Shown one piece after another: positions 34,499 to 43,045 of a DNA stretch of 64,000 nt. Source of the stretch: Spirosoma panaciterrae DSM 21099 (GTDB lineage: Bacteria; Bacteroidota; Bacteroidia; Cytophagales; Spirosomataceae); NCBI RefSeq assembly GCF_000374025.1, contig NZ_KB893239.1, forward strand, positions 124,001 to 188,000. Reading direction: 5' to 3'. The notes beneath the pieces are model-generated. The model was not told where the DNA came from and searched no databases. It worked only from the letters and a program-made list of their open reading frames with translations. Position 1 is the stretch's first letter. Each line of letters opens with the position of its first letter. The translations under genes and the position numbers were made by a program.

Positions 34499-35100
34499 CT
34501 TAAGTAGTCAAGGATTGTTTTCGGTGGCTGGACCTGCACAGCCTGAATACCTAACGCAGCGGCCGCTTTGATGTTGGCCCCATTATCGTCAAAAAATGCT
34601 GTTTCGGTAGCCTCAAGCCCTGCTTCAGATAATACAAACTGGTAAATATCGGGCGACGGTTTAGCCATGCCCACTTCGTATGAATAAAATACCCGTTCAA
34701 AAAGATCTTCCAGCGTTGGCTGATTCAGGCTAGCCAACACACCATTCACATGCTTGATATGAATAGGACTGGTATTGCTGAGCAGAAATAACCGATAGTC
34801 TTTCTTTAATTCCTTGATACGCTCGACACGCTCAACGGGTAGCTCCAGCAACACCGTATTCCAGGCTGTATCAATGACTTCGTCGGCCCAGCTATCATTT
34901 TTCAGCAACTGCCGAATTTGCGTCCGAAAGGCCATATCATCGATCAGGCCAGTTTCGTATCGATTGATAAAGTCGTGCTGTTTCCAAATGGCCCAGACTT
35001 CATCTTCAGGCAAATTGGCCAGCATGGCAAAATTCCGAACGGGGGCCGTCAAGTCTATCGGGATGATCACATCGCCAAGGTCAAAAATCAGGTTTTTCAC
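34489..35100 (-). CDS. HAD-superfamily phosphatase (subfamily IA)
   Basis: A 203-residue protein with the nucleophile motif LIFDLGDVIIPID, a cap domain of four helices, the Thr/Ser motif in LFLLSNTSPIHI and the third motif VGMAKPSPDIYQ with the Lys, then FFDDNGANIKAA with the acidic pair. This order and the GNV/GDV start match YihX-type sugar phosphatases. The substrate, probably a phosphorylated sugar, is not known. A repeat-rich spacer separates it from the upstream protease. Confidence 0.88.
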   Translation of the reverse strand: MKNLIFDLGDVIIPIDLTAPVRNFAMLANLPEDEVWAIWKQHDFINRYETGLIDDMAFRTQIRQLLKNDSWADEVIDTAWNTVLLELPVERVERIKELKKDYRLFLLSNTSPIHIKHVNGVLASLNQPTLEDLFERVFYSYEVGMAKPSPDIYQFVLSEAGLEATETAFFDDNGANIKAAAALGIQAVQVQPPKTILDYLRDI

Positions 35101-35164
35101 AAATGAATTGCTCTAGGTTCCAGATTGGCTGATTCAGAATTTCCAGGTATCAATCCAAAACAAT

Positions 35165-36118
35165 CTATTCAACAACAACCCCCATTTCGCAGAACTTCTC
35201 AATACGTTGATTGATACGCTCTTCGGGCGAAAGGGCATTTAGTTCTTCCAGTGCCGACAGAATGACGTCTTTGAGATGGTTGGCCATGGCCTGGTGATCA
35301 TTATGCGCACCGCCAACGGGTTCTTCAATAATTTCGTCGACCAGTTTGTTGAGCTGCATATCGCGGGCGGTCAGCTTCATAGCTTCGGCAGCCTGCTCTT
35401 TGAAGTTCCAGCTCCGCCACAAAATGGTTGAGCAGTTCTCCGGCGAAATCACCGAATACCAGGTATTTTCAAGCATCCACACCCGGTCACCAATGGCAAT
35501 CCCGAGGGCACCGCCCGACGCCCCTTCGCCAATGACAATGCAGATGACTGGCACCGTAAGCATAAACATCTCTTTCAGGTTGCGGGCAATGGCTTCACCC
35601 TGACCGCGCTCTTCAGCTTCCAGCCCCGGAAAGGCTCCCGGTGTATCGATCATGGTGATGATCGGCTTGTTGAACTTTTCGGCCAGTTTCATCAGTCGTA
35701 GGGCTTTCCGATAGCCTTCAGGGTTTGGCATACCAAAATTGCGGTGCTGGCGCTGCTTCGTATTTCGCCCTTTCTGCTGACCGATGATCATGACCGTCTG
35801 ACCACCCAGCTCACAAAAACCACCCACCATTGCCGGATCGTCGCGAACCGTACGGTCGCCATGCAATTCAATAAACTGATCGCACATGAGCGAAATATAG
35901 TCAAGCGTATACGGACGATCAGGGTGCCGTGAGAGTTGGACCCGTTGCCAGCGCGTCAGATTCTGGAAAATCTCCTGCCGAAGCTTATCGATACTTTGTT
36001 CCAGAATAGCCACCGCTTCACTCACGTCCACGTTGCTGCTCTGAGCCAGTTTTTTCGTTTCTTCCAGCCGCGCTTCGAGGTCGGCAATGGGTTTTTCAAA
36101 ATCAAGATAAGTTCTCAT
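35165..36118 (-). CDS. accA: Acetyl-CoA carboxylase carboxyltransferase subunit alpha
   Basis: A 317-residue protein that with AccD moves the carboxyl group from carboxybiotin to acetyl-CoA, the first step of fatty-acid synthesis. The N-terminal coiled coil ([14 protein letters not shown]) and the crotonase-fold core with [33 protein letters not shown] and [14 protein letters not shown] match AccA throughout. Partner genes accB, accC and accD are not in the window. Confidence 0.96.
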   Translation of the reverse strand: MRTYLDFEKPIADLEARLEETKKLAQSSNVDVSEAVAILEQSIDKLRQEIFQNLTRWQRVQLSRHPDRPYTLDYISLMCDQFIELHGDRTVRDDPAMVGGFCELGGQTVMIIGQQKGRNTKQRQHRNFGMPNPEGYRKALRLMKLAEKFNKPIITMIDTPGAFPGLEAEERGQGEAIARNLKEMFMLTVPVICIVIGEGASGGALGIAIGDRVWMLENTWYSVISPENCSTILWRSWNFKEQAAEAMKLTARDMQLNKLVDEIIEEPVGGAHNDHQAMANHLKDVILSALEELNALSPEERINQRIEKFCEMGVVVE

Positions 36119-36136
36119 GAAGTAGTTTTTAGAAGC

Positions 36137-36221
36137 GAGGAGTTAGGAGCGAGGAGCAAGCATGCGGACGCATCAGAAAAAAATAAGCGCCAGCATGCTC
36201 ACTCCTTGCTCCTAACACCTC
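36137..36221. repeat. Imperfect 29-bp inverted repeat of GAGGAG units
   Basis: The arms 36137-36165 and 36193-36221 agree at 25 of 29 positions; they contain GAGGAGTTAGGAGCGAGGAG, a 7-nt quasi-repeat of the pattern GAGGAGY. The 27-nt loop is A-rich. It lies between the MBL nuclease stop and the accA start on the minus strand. Confidence 0.7.
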
Positions 36222-36226
36222 ACTAC

Positions 36227-37657
36227 TTATAATTCATAGGTTTCGCCTTTTTTCGGAATAACCACCTGTGGATACCCTTCTTCGGCCAGTGTGTCGCGAA
36301 AGGACTCCATGCTCTCAAATTCACCATGAACCAGGAAAATCGACTTGAGCGTGTCGGGCGATTGCATTCCGACAAAATCAATTAGATCATTGCGGTCGCC
36401 ATGACCACTAAACACATCTATTTTCTCAATGTTTGCCAGCACCTGATGGTCTTTACCTTTGATACTCAGGGTTTGCTGACCATTCAACAGCCGCCAGCCG
36501 AGCGTCCCTTCGGCGCAATACCCAATAATCAGGATTGTAGCATACGGGTTACTGATATTTTCGGCAACGTGGTATTCGACTCGTCCGCCCTGCACCATAC
36601 CCGACGAGGAAATGATGATGCACGGTTCGTTATAATTTGAAACAGCTTTGCTGGCTTTCGACGACTCCAGAAACTGAAAATTCTCAAAGTCGAACAACGT
36701 TTCGTTTTCTTTGTAAAACTCCCGGGCTTCCGTATTCAGCATCCGCACATGCTGCATGTAAATCTTTGAACTTTCGAATGCCATAGGGCTATCCGAGAAT
36801 ACTTTGATGGGCGGGAAATTGCGCTCGGTATACAATCGATTCAGCGTATACAGTAAGGCCTGCGTGCGTCCTACACTGAACGAAGGAATGATGAGCCGAC
36901 CCGGAATATCGATACAAGTCCGTTGAATAATATCGGCCAATGTATCTTCGGGCGAGAGGTGATTATCGTGCAGCCGGTTCCCATAGGTACTCTCGCAAAT
37001 TAGATAATCGACCGGAGGCACAGGGGCCGGATCAACCAGCAGCGGATAGTTCCTGCGGCCAATATCGCCCGAAAAGCAGATACTTTTCCGAACACCCCCT
37101 TCCACTACATTAATCAGAATATGGGCAGCCCCCAGCAGGTGCCCGGCCGGAATAAACGTAACATCGACCCCATCAGCGACACGAAACTTTCGATTGAAGG
37201 AAATCGGAACTACATTTTCCATCGATTCCCGAACCTGCTTATCCAGATACAAATCTTTCTGTAGCTGCAACTGCCGTTCTTTTACCCGCTGCTTTTTACT
37301 GGCATTCAGATCGTTGATCCGCTTCTGATTCAGTGAAGCGGCATCTTTAAGCAATACATTGGTGAGCGCAAAGGTTGGCTCTGTGCACAGTATCTGCCCT
37401 TCATACCCTTCCCGAAACAGGTTAGGTAGATTTCCCGAATGGTCTACATGCGCGTGTGTGAGCAGGACCAGATTAATACTTGATGCCTCAAACGGAAAAA
37501 ATCCCGGATGAGTAACGGCGGGGGCCGTCTGCCCGTTCGAACTGGATCGCTCCATATCCGAACCACAGTCAATCAGGATGCGGTAGTCATCCTCCAGTTC
37601 CAGCAGATACATACTACCCGTTACCTGCCGGGCTGCCCCCAGAAATGATAATTTCAT
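36227..37657 (-). CDS. MBL-fold beta-CASP ribonuclease-like protein
   Basis: A 476-residue protein with the metal motif LTHAHVDHSGNLPNLF, further ligands in CFSGDIGRRNY and VHGEFESM, a beta-CASP insertion and the C-terminal motif SSGMVQGGRVEYH of RNA-specific MBL proteins. Such proteins cut RNA as endo- or exonucleases (CPSF73/YsH-like). No membrane segment or signal is seen, so it acts in the cytoplasm. It is divergent from dacB, and both may use overlapping promoters. Confidence 0.88.
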   Translation of the reverse strand: MKLSFLGAARQVTGSMYLLELEDDYRILIDCGSDMERSSSNGQTAPAVTHPGFFPFEASSINLVLLTHAHVDHSGNLPNLFREGYEGQILCTEPTFALTNVLLKDAASLNQKRINDLNASKKQRVKERQLQLQKDLYLDKQVRESMENVVPISFNRKFRVADGVDVTFIPAGHLLGAAHILINVVEGGVRKSICFSGDIGRRNYPLLVDPAPVPPVDYLICESTYGNRLHDNHLSPEDTLADIIQRTCIDIPGRLIIPSFSVGRTQALLYTLNRLYTERNFPPIKVFSDSPMAFESSKIYMQHVRMLNTEAREFYKENETLFDFENFQFLESSKASKAVSNYNEPCIIISSSGMVQGGRVEYHVAENISNPYATILIIGYCAEGTLGWRLLNGQQTLSIKGKDHQVLANIEKIDVFSGHGDRNDLIDFVGMQSPDTLKSIFLVHGEFESMESFRDTLAEEGYPQVVIPKKGETYEL

Positions 37658-37740
37658 GCGTACAACTTTAACTTACCAGTGTTCTTTCTTACGAAGGTTT
37701 GCGAAGGTGGCTTAACGTAAACTGGATGGCTCGTATTTTG

Positions 37741-37756
37741 TAAGTTTGCAAAGGTA
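37741..37756. promoter_or_regulatory. Back-to-back -7 elements between the MBL nuclease and dacB
   Basis: TAAGTTTG at 37741-37748 (plus strand) directly abuts CAAAGGTA at 37749-37756, which reads TACCTTTG on the minus strand. Each matches the Bacteroidota -7 element and they point in opposite directions. -33 elements are not clear. A direct repeat GTTTGCRAAGGT (37697-37708, 37744-37755) surrounds it. Confidence 0.45.
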
Positions 37757-37790
37757 AGCAATACCCATCGAATCGCCTAACCGTTCTTAA

Positions 37791-39365
37791 ATGCGCTTTC
37801 TTCGCCTTTTTGCTCTCAAATATGCCCTTGCCGCTGCCGTTTGTCTTTTCGCTGACGTTGCTTCATTAAACGCACAACCCTCCAACAAACGACCGATTGA
37901 TTCGCTGGCAACCCAACATCTGCTGGCCCAGGTAGACGCCTTTCAGGGCAGTCCGGCTACTCGATTCGGAACCGTTGCCCTGTCGGTACGGCGGGTACGG
38001 GACGGCGAAGAACTCATTGGCTACAATGCCCGGCTCAGTTTACCGTCGGCTTCTACACTCAAGCTCATCACCACAGCAACTGCACTGGCCGTACTTGGCC
38101 CAAATTTTACCTATACAACCACGCTTGAATACGACGGAATGGTTAAAGACAGTGTGCTGACTGGTAATCTTTATGTACGCGGCTCTGGTGACCCTTCTTT
38201 GGGGAGTTGGCGATTTCCGGGCTATCCCGATGTAACCACACTCCTAAAGAACTGGACCGATGCCGTCAAAGCTGCGGGTATCCGACGAATACAGGGCCTA
38301 GTGGTTGGCGATGCCAGTTTGTATGACGACATTACCACCCCCGATACCTGGCCATTTGGCGATTTAGGCAATTACTACGGAGCCAGCCTGAGCGCACTGA
38401 ACATCAATGAGAATTTGTACCGCGTATTTTTCAGACCCGGCAAATCCGTACATGTCCCTGCCACCGTTCTTCGTACCGACCCTCCCGTTCCGTACATTAC
38501 CTTTCGAAATACCGTTACGACCGATGCGGCTAACACGGGCGACCAGGTGAATATCTATGGCGTGCCATTTATGAATCAGCAATGGCTAACGGGCAAAGTG
38601 CCACTCGGCGAACCGGGCAATGAGTTTAGTGTAAAAGGAGCCCTGCCCGACCCGGCCTACTTTGCAGCTTATGCCCTCCAAAATCAGCTTACGCAAAACA
38701 ACATTACCGTCAGCAATCCTCCCCTTTCACTGGGTGGTGGCTTACCAACCACCATCCCCGTTAGTGCGAAACGAACCATTATCAATCAGTATAAGTCGCC
38801 CACTCTGCCCCTATTGATCCAGCAAACCAATTTTCAGAGTATAAATCTTTATGCCGAAGCGTTATTAAGAACCACAGCCTTAGCCGTTAATAAACACGTA
38901 CGCACTACCGAAGAAAGCCTGGAAGCGATTACTTCTTTCTGGAAAGCCAAAGGGGTTAACCTCGATGGTTTTCGCATTCGGGATGGCAGCGGTCTATCGA
39001 CGGTTGGCGCACTCACGGCCGATAATATGACCGGAATTCTGAGTGCAATGGGCCGCGACAAAAACTTTCCGCAGTACTACGAAACCATACCGATCGTTGG
39101 GCAGACTGGTACCGTACGGAGCCTGGCCCGTGGAACAGCAGCTGCCGGAAATATTCGGGCAAAAAGTGGCTCCATTGAGGGCGTACGCGCGTATGCCGGG
39201 TATTTTACAGCGGCCGATGGTGAACCCATGGCCTTCTGCATTCTGGTCAATAAATTCACCCCCGGTCAAAGCCGTACCGTCACGAATGAACTGGAAAAAA
39301 TCTTTGTAAGTCTGGTCGGATTGAAAGGAGCCGATTCATTGAACGCCGAAAAGCGTGAAAAATAA
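37791..39365 (+). CDS. dacB: D-alanyl-D-alanine carboxypeptidase/endopeptidase (PBP4 type)
   Basis: A 524-residue protein with a signal peptide (residues 10-28, ending LNAQ). The penicillin-binding motifs are complete: SxxK at 88-91 (SASTLKLI), SxN in FQSINLYAEAL and KSGS in AKSGSIEGVRAYAGY. Length and layout match DacB, with the large inserted domain between SxxK and SxN. It trims and cleaves peptidoglycan peptide cross-links in the periplasm. Confidence 0.93.
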   Translation: MRFLRLFALKYALAAAVCLFADVASLNAQPSNKRPIDSLATQHLLAQVDAFQGSPATRFGTVALSVRRVRDGEELIGYNARLSLPSASTLKLITTATALAVLGPNFTYTTTLEYDGMVKDSVLTGNLYVRGSGDPSLGSWRFPGYPDVTTLLKNWTDAVKAAGIRRIQGLVVGDASLYDDITTPDTWPFGDLGNYYGASLSALNINENLYRVFFRPGKSVHVPATVLRTDPPVPYITFRNTVTTDAANTGDQVNIYGVPFMNQQWLTGKVPLGEPGNEFSVKGALPDPAYFAAYALQNQLTQNNITVSNPPLSLGGGLPTTIPVSAKRTIINQYKSPTLPLLIQQTNFQSINLYAEALLRTTALAVNKHVRTTEESLEAITSFWKAKGVNLDGFRIRDGSGLSTVGALTADNMTGILSAMGRDKNFPQYYETIPIVGQTGTVRSLARGTAAAGNIRAKSGSIEGVRAYAGYFTAADGEPMAFCILVNKFTPGQSRTVTNELEKIFVSLVGLKGADSLNAEKREK

Positions 39366-39389
39366 GCAGGCGGCCGCCTTTTTCACACG

Positions 39390-39854
39390 TTAGAAATTTT
39401 CGGGGTGCTCACAGAACGTCACAATGCTGAACCAATACTGGCCAATGGCCTTCGTAACCTCACTCAGACGTTGAAAGGTTGAAGGCTTGGTAATGAAGCT
39501 ATTGGCACCGTTAAAATACGATGTTTCAATATCCTCCTTGGCATCGGAGGTGGTCAGAACAATAATTGGAATGTGCCGGAACTGATCGCTTGACTTGATC
39601 TCACGCAGCACCTCACGACCATCTTTTCGAGGCATATTCAAGTCCAGCAGAATCAGCTCAGGAATTGAATGAGTTGCCCCGGTATACCGGCCGCTATAGT
39701 TCAGAAAGTCCAGCAAATCTTCTCCGTCTTCAGCAAACGAAATACGACTGGCTGGGTAATGCTGATGAAAAGCTTCACGTGTTAAATAACGATCGTCTTC
39801 GTCGTCATCGACCAGCAGTATATGAATAGGTTTCGGCTGAAGTTGGTCTGTCAT
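39390..39854 (-). CDS. Single-domain response regulator (Rcp1-like receiver)
   Basis: From the ATG at 39854 it has 154 residues; an upstream in-frame start at 39953 would lie deep in the kinase gene and is rejected. It has only a receiver: LLVDDDEDDRYLT, the Asp in ELILLDLNMPRKDG, Thr in IIVLTTSDA and Lys in SFITKPSTFQ. The gene starts inside the last 50 nt of the CHASE3 kinase gene in the +1 frame, so it is the likely partner. Confidence 0.92.
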   Translation of the reverse strand: MTDQLQPKPIHILLVDDDEDDRYLTREAFHQHYPASRISFAEDGEDLLDFLNYSGRYTGATHSIPELILLDLNMPRKDGREVLREIKSSDQFRHIPIIVLTTSDAKEDIETSYFNGANSFITKPSTFQRLSEVTKAIGQYWFSIVTFCEHPENF

Positions 39855-41286
39855 AATGTTGTAGTAATTGGCTTTCTGGTAAGACAACCACAAATGTGGT
39901 TCCCTCGTTTGGTTGACTCCGTGCTGTAATAAAGCCGTGATGACGCATAACAACCCGTTTACAAATGGCTAGCCCGATGCCAGTCCCTTCGAACGCCGTT
40001 TTGCCATGCAATCGTTGAAAAACTTTAAAGATGTGATCTAAATATTTCTCCTCAAACCCGATTCCATTGTCTTCAATGGTAATTTCAAAATAAGGTCTGC
40101 CCGGAATTAGTTCATTGTACGCATCCCCACGAACGGGCTGGGCTCGAATCCGGAGCAGCGGCCGAACGTCGGACCTGGTAAATTTAAGCGCATTCGAAAT
40201 TAAATTGTTAAAAAGATGGTCCATTTGACTGGGAACGGCCTGAATAGTAGGCAACTCACCCACATCAAGCTGTACATCCATCCCTTTGATCCGCAACTCC
40301 TGGTCGTCGAGAATCCGCTGCACTATATCGGCCAGGGATACCGCTTTAAATCCTTCCTGATGATTCGATATCCGCGAGAAATTTAATAAATCCTTGATCA
40401 GCTTCGACATGCGCTCGGCCGAGTGCGAAATCTTGCCCATAAACATCAGGCTGTCGGCATCGAACAAGCTGCTGTAGCGATCTGTAATCAGATTGGCAAA
40501 CGACTGAATTTTTCGTAGTGGCTCCTGCAAGTCGTGACTGGCTACGAATGCAAACCGTTCCAGCTCTTCGTTTGACGTTTCAAGTTGCCGAATTTGCCCT
40601 TTCAACTGATCCTCATACTCACGGAGCTGATCTTCCGTTTCCTGACGGCGAAGCAGCTCCTGTTCCAGCAGTCGGTACGAGATAACCAACGTCATAAACG
40701 TTAGCAACGACAGGGCAAAAATTACAGTCAGTGTATTCCGAAACGAACGGACGGCCAGTTTGTTCCGCATCTCCATCAGCGACTGTTCTGTTTCGACCAT
40801 CACCGACACATGCTGCCGAATGATGTTCATAAGGCGCTTGTTTTGTGCACTCACTGCCAGGTTATTTTTGTCGGCAATGCTTGTAGCGATTCGCACCTGG
40901 GTGGCCGCTAGTTTATCGTTGATTAGCTCGGCCAGCACTTGCTGACGGTGCTGCTGAAGCCGATTGTCGGTGGTTAGTCCTTCCAGCGTTTTGAGTTCAA
41001 CGGGCAATTGAATCACGGCTTTCCGGTAGGGCTGCAAGTAGGAGGTATCATTGGTAATCAGGTAGCCGCGCGAGCCTGCTTCCAGATCTTTCACCATTGA
41101 CAGAATCCGCTCAAGGGTGCCAGTGACCTCGTAGGTATGCCGAACCCGTTGTGTGTCTTCGCCGTGCTTGTTATAGCTGTAAAACGATATAATAAACCCC
41201 GACGCAATCAGTACCATAGCTACAATGAATCCCAGGGCTATTCGCCGGTTCATAAGTCTGGGACCAAACTGTGGTGCAATCTTCAT
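39805..41286 (-). CDS. CHASE3-domain sensor histidine kinase
   Basis: Taken from the ATG at 41286 it has 493 residues; an ATG at 41310 is possible, but a -7-like TACATTTG (41315-41308 on the minus strand) would lie across it. Residues about 20-45 are a membrane helix, followed by a CHASE3 sensor (DLEAGSRGYLITND), a second helix near 190-210, a coiled coil and a HisKA domain with the His in FVASHDLQEPLRKIQSF, then ATPase motifs NNLISNALKFTR, DNGIGFEEKY and GTGIGLAICKRV. CHASE3 domains face the periplasm. The ligand is unknown. Confidence 0.9.
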   Translation of the reverse strand: MKIAPQFGPRLMNRRIALGFIVAMVLIASGFIISFYSYNKHGEDTQRVRHTYEVTGTLERILSMVKDLEAGSRGYLITNDTSYLQPYRKAVIQLPVELKTLEGLTTDNRLQQHRQQVLAELINDKLAATQVRIATSIADKNNLAVSAQNKRLMNIIRQHVSVMVETEQSLMEMRNKLAVRSFRNTLTVIFALSLLTFMTLVISYRLLEQELLRRQETEDQLREYEDQLKGQIRQLETSNEELERFAFVASHDLQEPLRKIQSFANLITDRYSSLFDADSLMFMGKISHSAERMSKLIKDLLNFSRISNHQEGFKAVSLADIVQRILDDQELRIKGMDVQLDVGELPTIQAVPSQMDHLFNNLISNALKFTRSDVRPLLRIRAQPVRGDAYNELIPGRPYFEITIEDNGIGFEEKYLDHIFKVFQRLHGKTAFEGTGIGLAICKRVVMRHHGFITARSQPNEGTTFVVVLPESQLLQHYDRPTSAETYSYTAGR

Positions 41287-41418
41287 AACGTCTGAATGCT
41301 CGTACAGCAAATGTAAGGAATGGGATCAATCAAAGTGAAACAATTAACATATTACAATATACCCTCAAGCCTATTGTCTTGTTTCGCTTGCTCCACAACG
41401 TTAATGAGTCTGTATTCC

Positions 41419-41958
41419 TTATAACGATTCAACCACCAAATTATGGTTTGTATAAATACATACGTCGGCGGCAATATGCAGACTTTCCCGAACCATCTCT
41501 TCAGCCGACAGGTCGGATGCATGTTTTTTCAGCGCAATAGCTGCCGATTGAGCATACATTCCGCCTGAACCAATAGCCGCAATATCAGTGTCGGGTTCGA
41601 TCACATCGCCCGTACCCGATACGATGAGCAGATCATCTTTGGAGGCCACAATGAGCATGGCTTCAAGTTTTCGCAGATAGCGGTCTGTCCGCCAGTCTTT
41701 GGCCAGTTCAATAGCTGCCCGTTTGAGATTACCTCCGTACGCATTTAATTTCTCTTCAAAGCGTTCAATCAACGTAAAGGCATCGGCGGTTGACCCGGCA
41801 AAGCCAGCCAGCACTTTCCCCCCCATCAGTACCCGAACTTTTCGAACATTACTCTTGGCAATGGTATTTCCCATCGTAGCCTGTCCATCGGCACCCAGGG
41901 CCACATGGCCATTGTGCCGAATACCAACTACGGTTGTTGCATGAATTGTAGGCTGCAT
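41419..41958 (-). CDS. hslV: ATP-dependent protease peptidase subunit HslV
   Basis: A 179-residue proteasome-like subunit. The first residues (MQPTIHA) precede the catalytic Thr in [19 protein letters not shown], which needs a short propeptide to be removed. Core motifs [20 protein letters not shown] and [14 protein letters not shown] match HslV. It forms double hexamers that work with the HslU ATPase; hslU is not in the window. Confidence 0.93.
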   Translation of the reverse strand: MQPTIHATTVVGIRHNGHVALGADGQATMGNTIAKSNVRKVRVLMGGKVLAGFAGSTADAFTLIERFEEKLNAYGGNLKRAAIELAKDWRTDRYLRKLEAMLIVASKDDLLIVSGTGDVIEPDTDIAAIGSGGMYAQSAAIALKKHASDLSAEEMVRESLHIAADVCIYTNHNLVVESL

Positions 41959-42029
41959 AAATTAAATTGTATTGGTGGGTATAACACGGGTAAGGCGGTT
42001 TAGGGTTCACACTCCTTGCCCCCTGCGCA

Positions 42030-42503
42030 TCACTCTTCCGAAAACGGGATGGAGCGGTTTATACTCTCTTCAAGAGAGATGAATGTTTCTGTTCGCTGCA
42101 CCCCGCTCACTTTCTGGATTTTATCATGCAGGACTTCACGCAGGTGCTGCGTATCGCGACAAACGATCTTGGCGAAGATGCTATAAATCCCCGTGGTATA
42201 ATGCACATTGACGACTTCAGGAATTTTTTCCAGTTGCCTCGATACGTCTTCGTACAATGAACTTTTATCTAAATAGATACCCAGAAAGGCGCTAATATCC
42301 CATCCCAACCTGGCGTGATCGATCACCAGTTGTGATCCCCGAACAATACCCATCTTCCGAAGCTTGTTCATCCGCACATGTACCGTCCCGCCCGATACGA
42401 AGATTCGTTTCCCTATTTCGGTATACGGCATGTTGGCGTCCTGCATCAATAAACTCAGGATTTTCAGATCGGTATTATCAATTTCTAAATTTTTTTCCGC
42501 CAT
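42030..42503 (-). CDS. Lrp/AsnC family transcriptional regulator
   Basis: From the ATG at 42503 it has 157 residues. A longer frame from 42533 exists, but a -7-like TAGATTTG (42538-42531, minus strand) lies over that start. The N-terminal helix-turn-helix is in DNTDLKILSLLMQDA with NMPYTEIGKRIFVSGGTVHV, and the C-terminal RAM domain includes VVNVHYTTGIYSIFAKIV. Such regulators respond to amino acids and bind DNA as octamers. Repeats upstream may be its own sites. Confidence 0.9.
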   Translation of the reverse strand: MAEKNLEIDNTDLKILSLLMQDANMPYTEIGKRIFVSGGTVHVRMNKLRKMGIVRGSQLVIDHARLGWDISAFLGIYLDKSSLYEDVSRQLEKIPEVVNVHYTTGIYSIFAKIVCRDTQHLREVLHDKIQKVSGVQRTETFISLEESINRSIPFSEE

Positions 42504-42525
42504 TTCAATCAATTTTTTGATGAAG

Positions 42526-42597
42526 TGCAACAAATCTACTTCATTTTTAAACGAATTATAAATTTTAAGAAAATTTTATGTGAAATTTGCAACAAAT
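42526..42597. promoter_or_regulatory. Repeated TGCAACAAAT sites, candidate Lrp/AsnC operators
   Basis: TGCAACAAAT occurs at 42526-42535 and again at 42588-42597, 62 bp apart (about six helical turns, so on the same DNA face). The second lies within a palindrome ATTTG-CAA-CAAAT (42585-42597), and the first overlaps the -7-like element of the Lrp-family gene. The link to the regulator is an inference. Confidence 0.35.
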
Positions 42598-42618
42598 ATG
42601 ATCTATTGCTTAACTTTG
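42586..42618 (+). promoter_or_regulatory. Promoter of the tRNA-like region
   Basis: TTTG at 42586-42589 and TAACTTTG at 42611-42618 are 21 nt apart, a full Bacteroidota promoter. Transcription should begin near 42624, that is at the foot of the hairpin at 42620-42671. Confidence 0.55.
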
Positions 42619-42619
42619 C

Positions 42620-42671
42620 AATGTCAAGTTGATCGAGCGGGGTCAGCACGCCGGTCTTCTTGACATTTTTT
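42620..42671 (+). terminator. Hairpin with U-run at the start of the tRNA-like transcript
   Basis: AATGTCAAG at 42620-42628 pairs perfectly with CTTGACATT at 42659-42667; the loop is 30 nt and the right arm runs into TTTTTT at 42666-42671. It lies directly after the promoter and before the tRNA-like element, so it may be an attenuator or the 3' end of a tiny RNA of about 50 nt. Confidence 0.5.
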
Positions 42672-42678
42672 CCTCACA

Positions 42679-42839
42679 CTGTAGGATGTCGAAATTGGCA
42701 GACGTGCCCTCCTGTCTCGGGGGTGGTGATAAAGGATAAACGCAGCATAATGCCGCCCTTGTGGCGACTGGGGTTGACCACCAGAGATTGTACTGTAGCT
42801 AACTGCACCGTGGGCGGTTCGAGTCCCCCTCCTACAGCA
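42679..42839 (+). tRNA. tRNA-like element with Leu-type D arm and a large insertion (function uncertain)
   Basis: An acceptor-like stem CTGTAGGA (42679-42686) / TCCTACAG (42830-42837) is 8 bp. The D arm TGTCGAAATTGGCAGACGTG has the pattern of tRNA-Leu. An anticodon-like arm CCCTC-CTGTCTC-GGGGG at 42707-42723 reads GUC at the anticodon position, with an unusual U after it. The T arm GGCGG-TTCGAGT-CCCCC at 42813-42829 has one C-C mismatch. Between them are about 90 nt, far more than any variable arm, with stems GGTGGT/ACCACC (42722-42727/42777-42782), 42752-42756/42761-42765 and 42794-42798/42803-42807. The discriminator base would be G, not the A that Leu needs. It may be an interrupted tRNA, a pseudo-tRNA or a separate tRNA-shaped RNA. 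Confidence 0.45.
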
Positions 42840-42875
42840 TTTGGTTTTTAGTTTGTTGATGAAGTGTAATTGAAC

Positions 42876-42911
42876 ACGCCGGCTCCTGGATGAGACCGGC
42901 GTTTGTTTTTT
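42876..42911 (+). terminator. Probable terminator after the tRNA-like element
   Basis: ACGCCGG at 42876-42882 pairs with 42896-42902 around a 13-nt loop and is followed by TTGTTTTTTT. It would end an RNA that began near 42624 at about 285 nt. Confidence 0.7.
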
Positions 42912-43045
42912 ATGCGTATTTTTGCCGTTTAAAAAGGTAATTTGAGAGATGTAGGTTGGGATTTACTACTGGCTGATGTGCGAATAGCTGCCGAATCCAC
43001 CAACTTTATCCTTCAAACACCAAACATCAAACAGGATTTTCCTAC

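Noticed and set aside
42660-42851. A 63-codon frame across the tRNA-like element
   Set aside because: It coincides with the tRNA-like fold, and its translation is low-complexity Cys/Pro-rich sequence.
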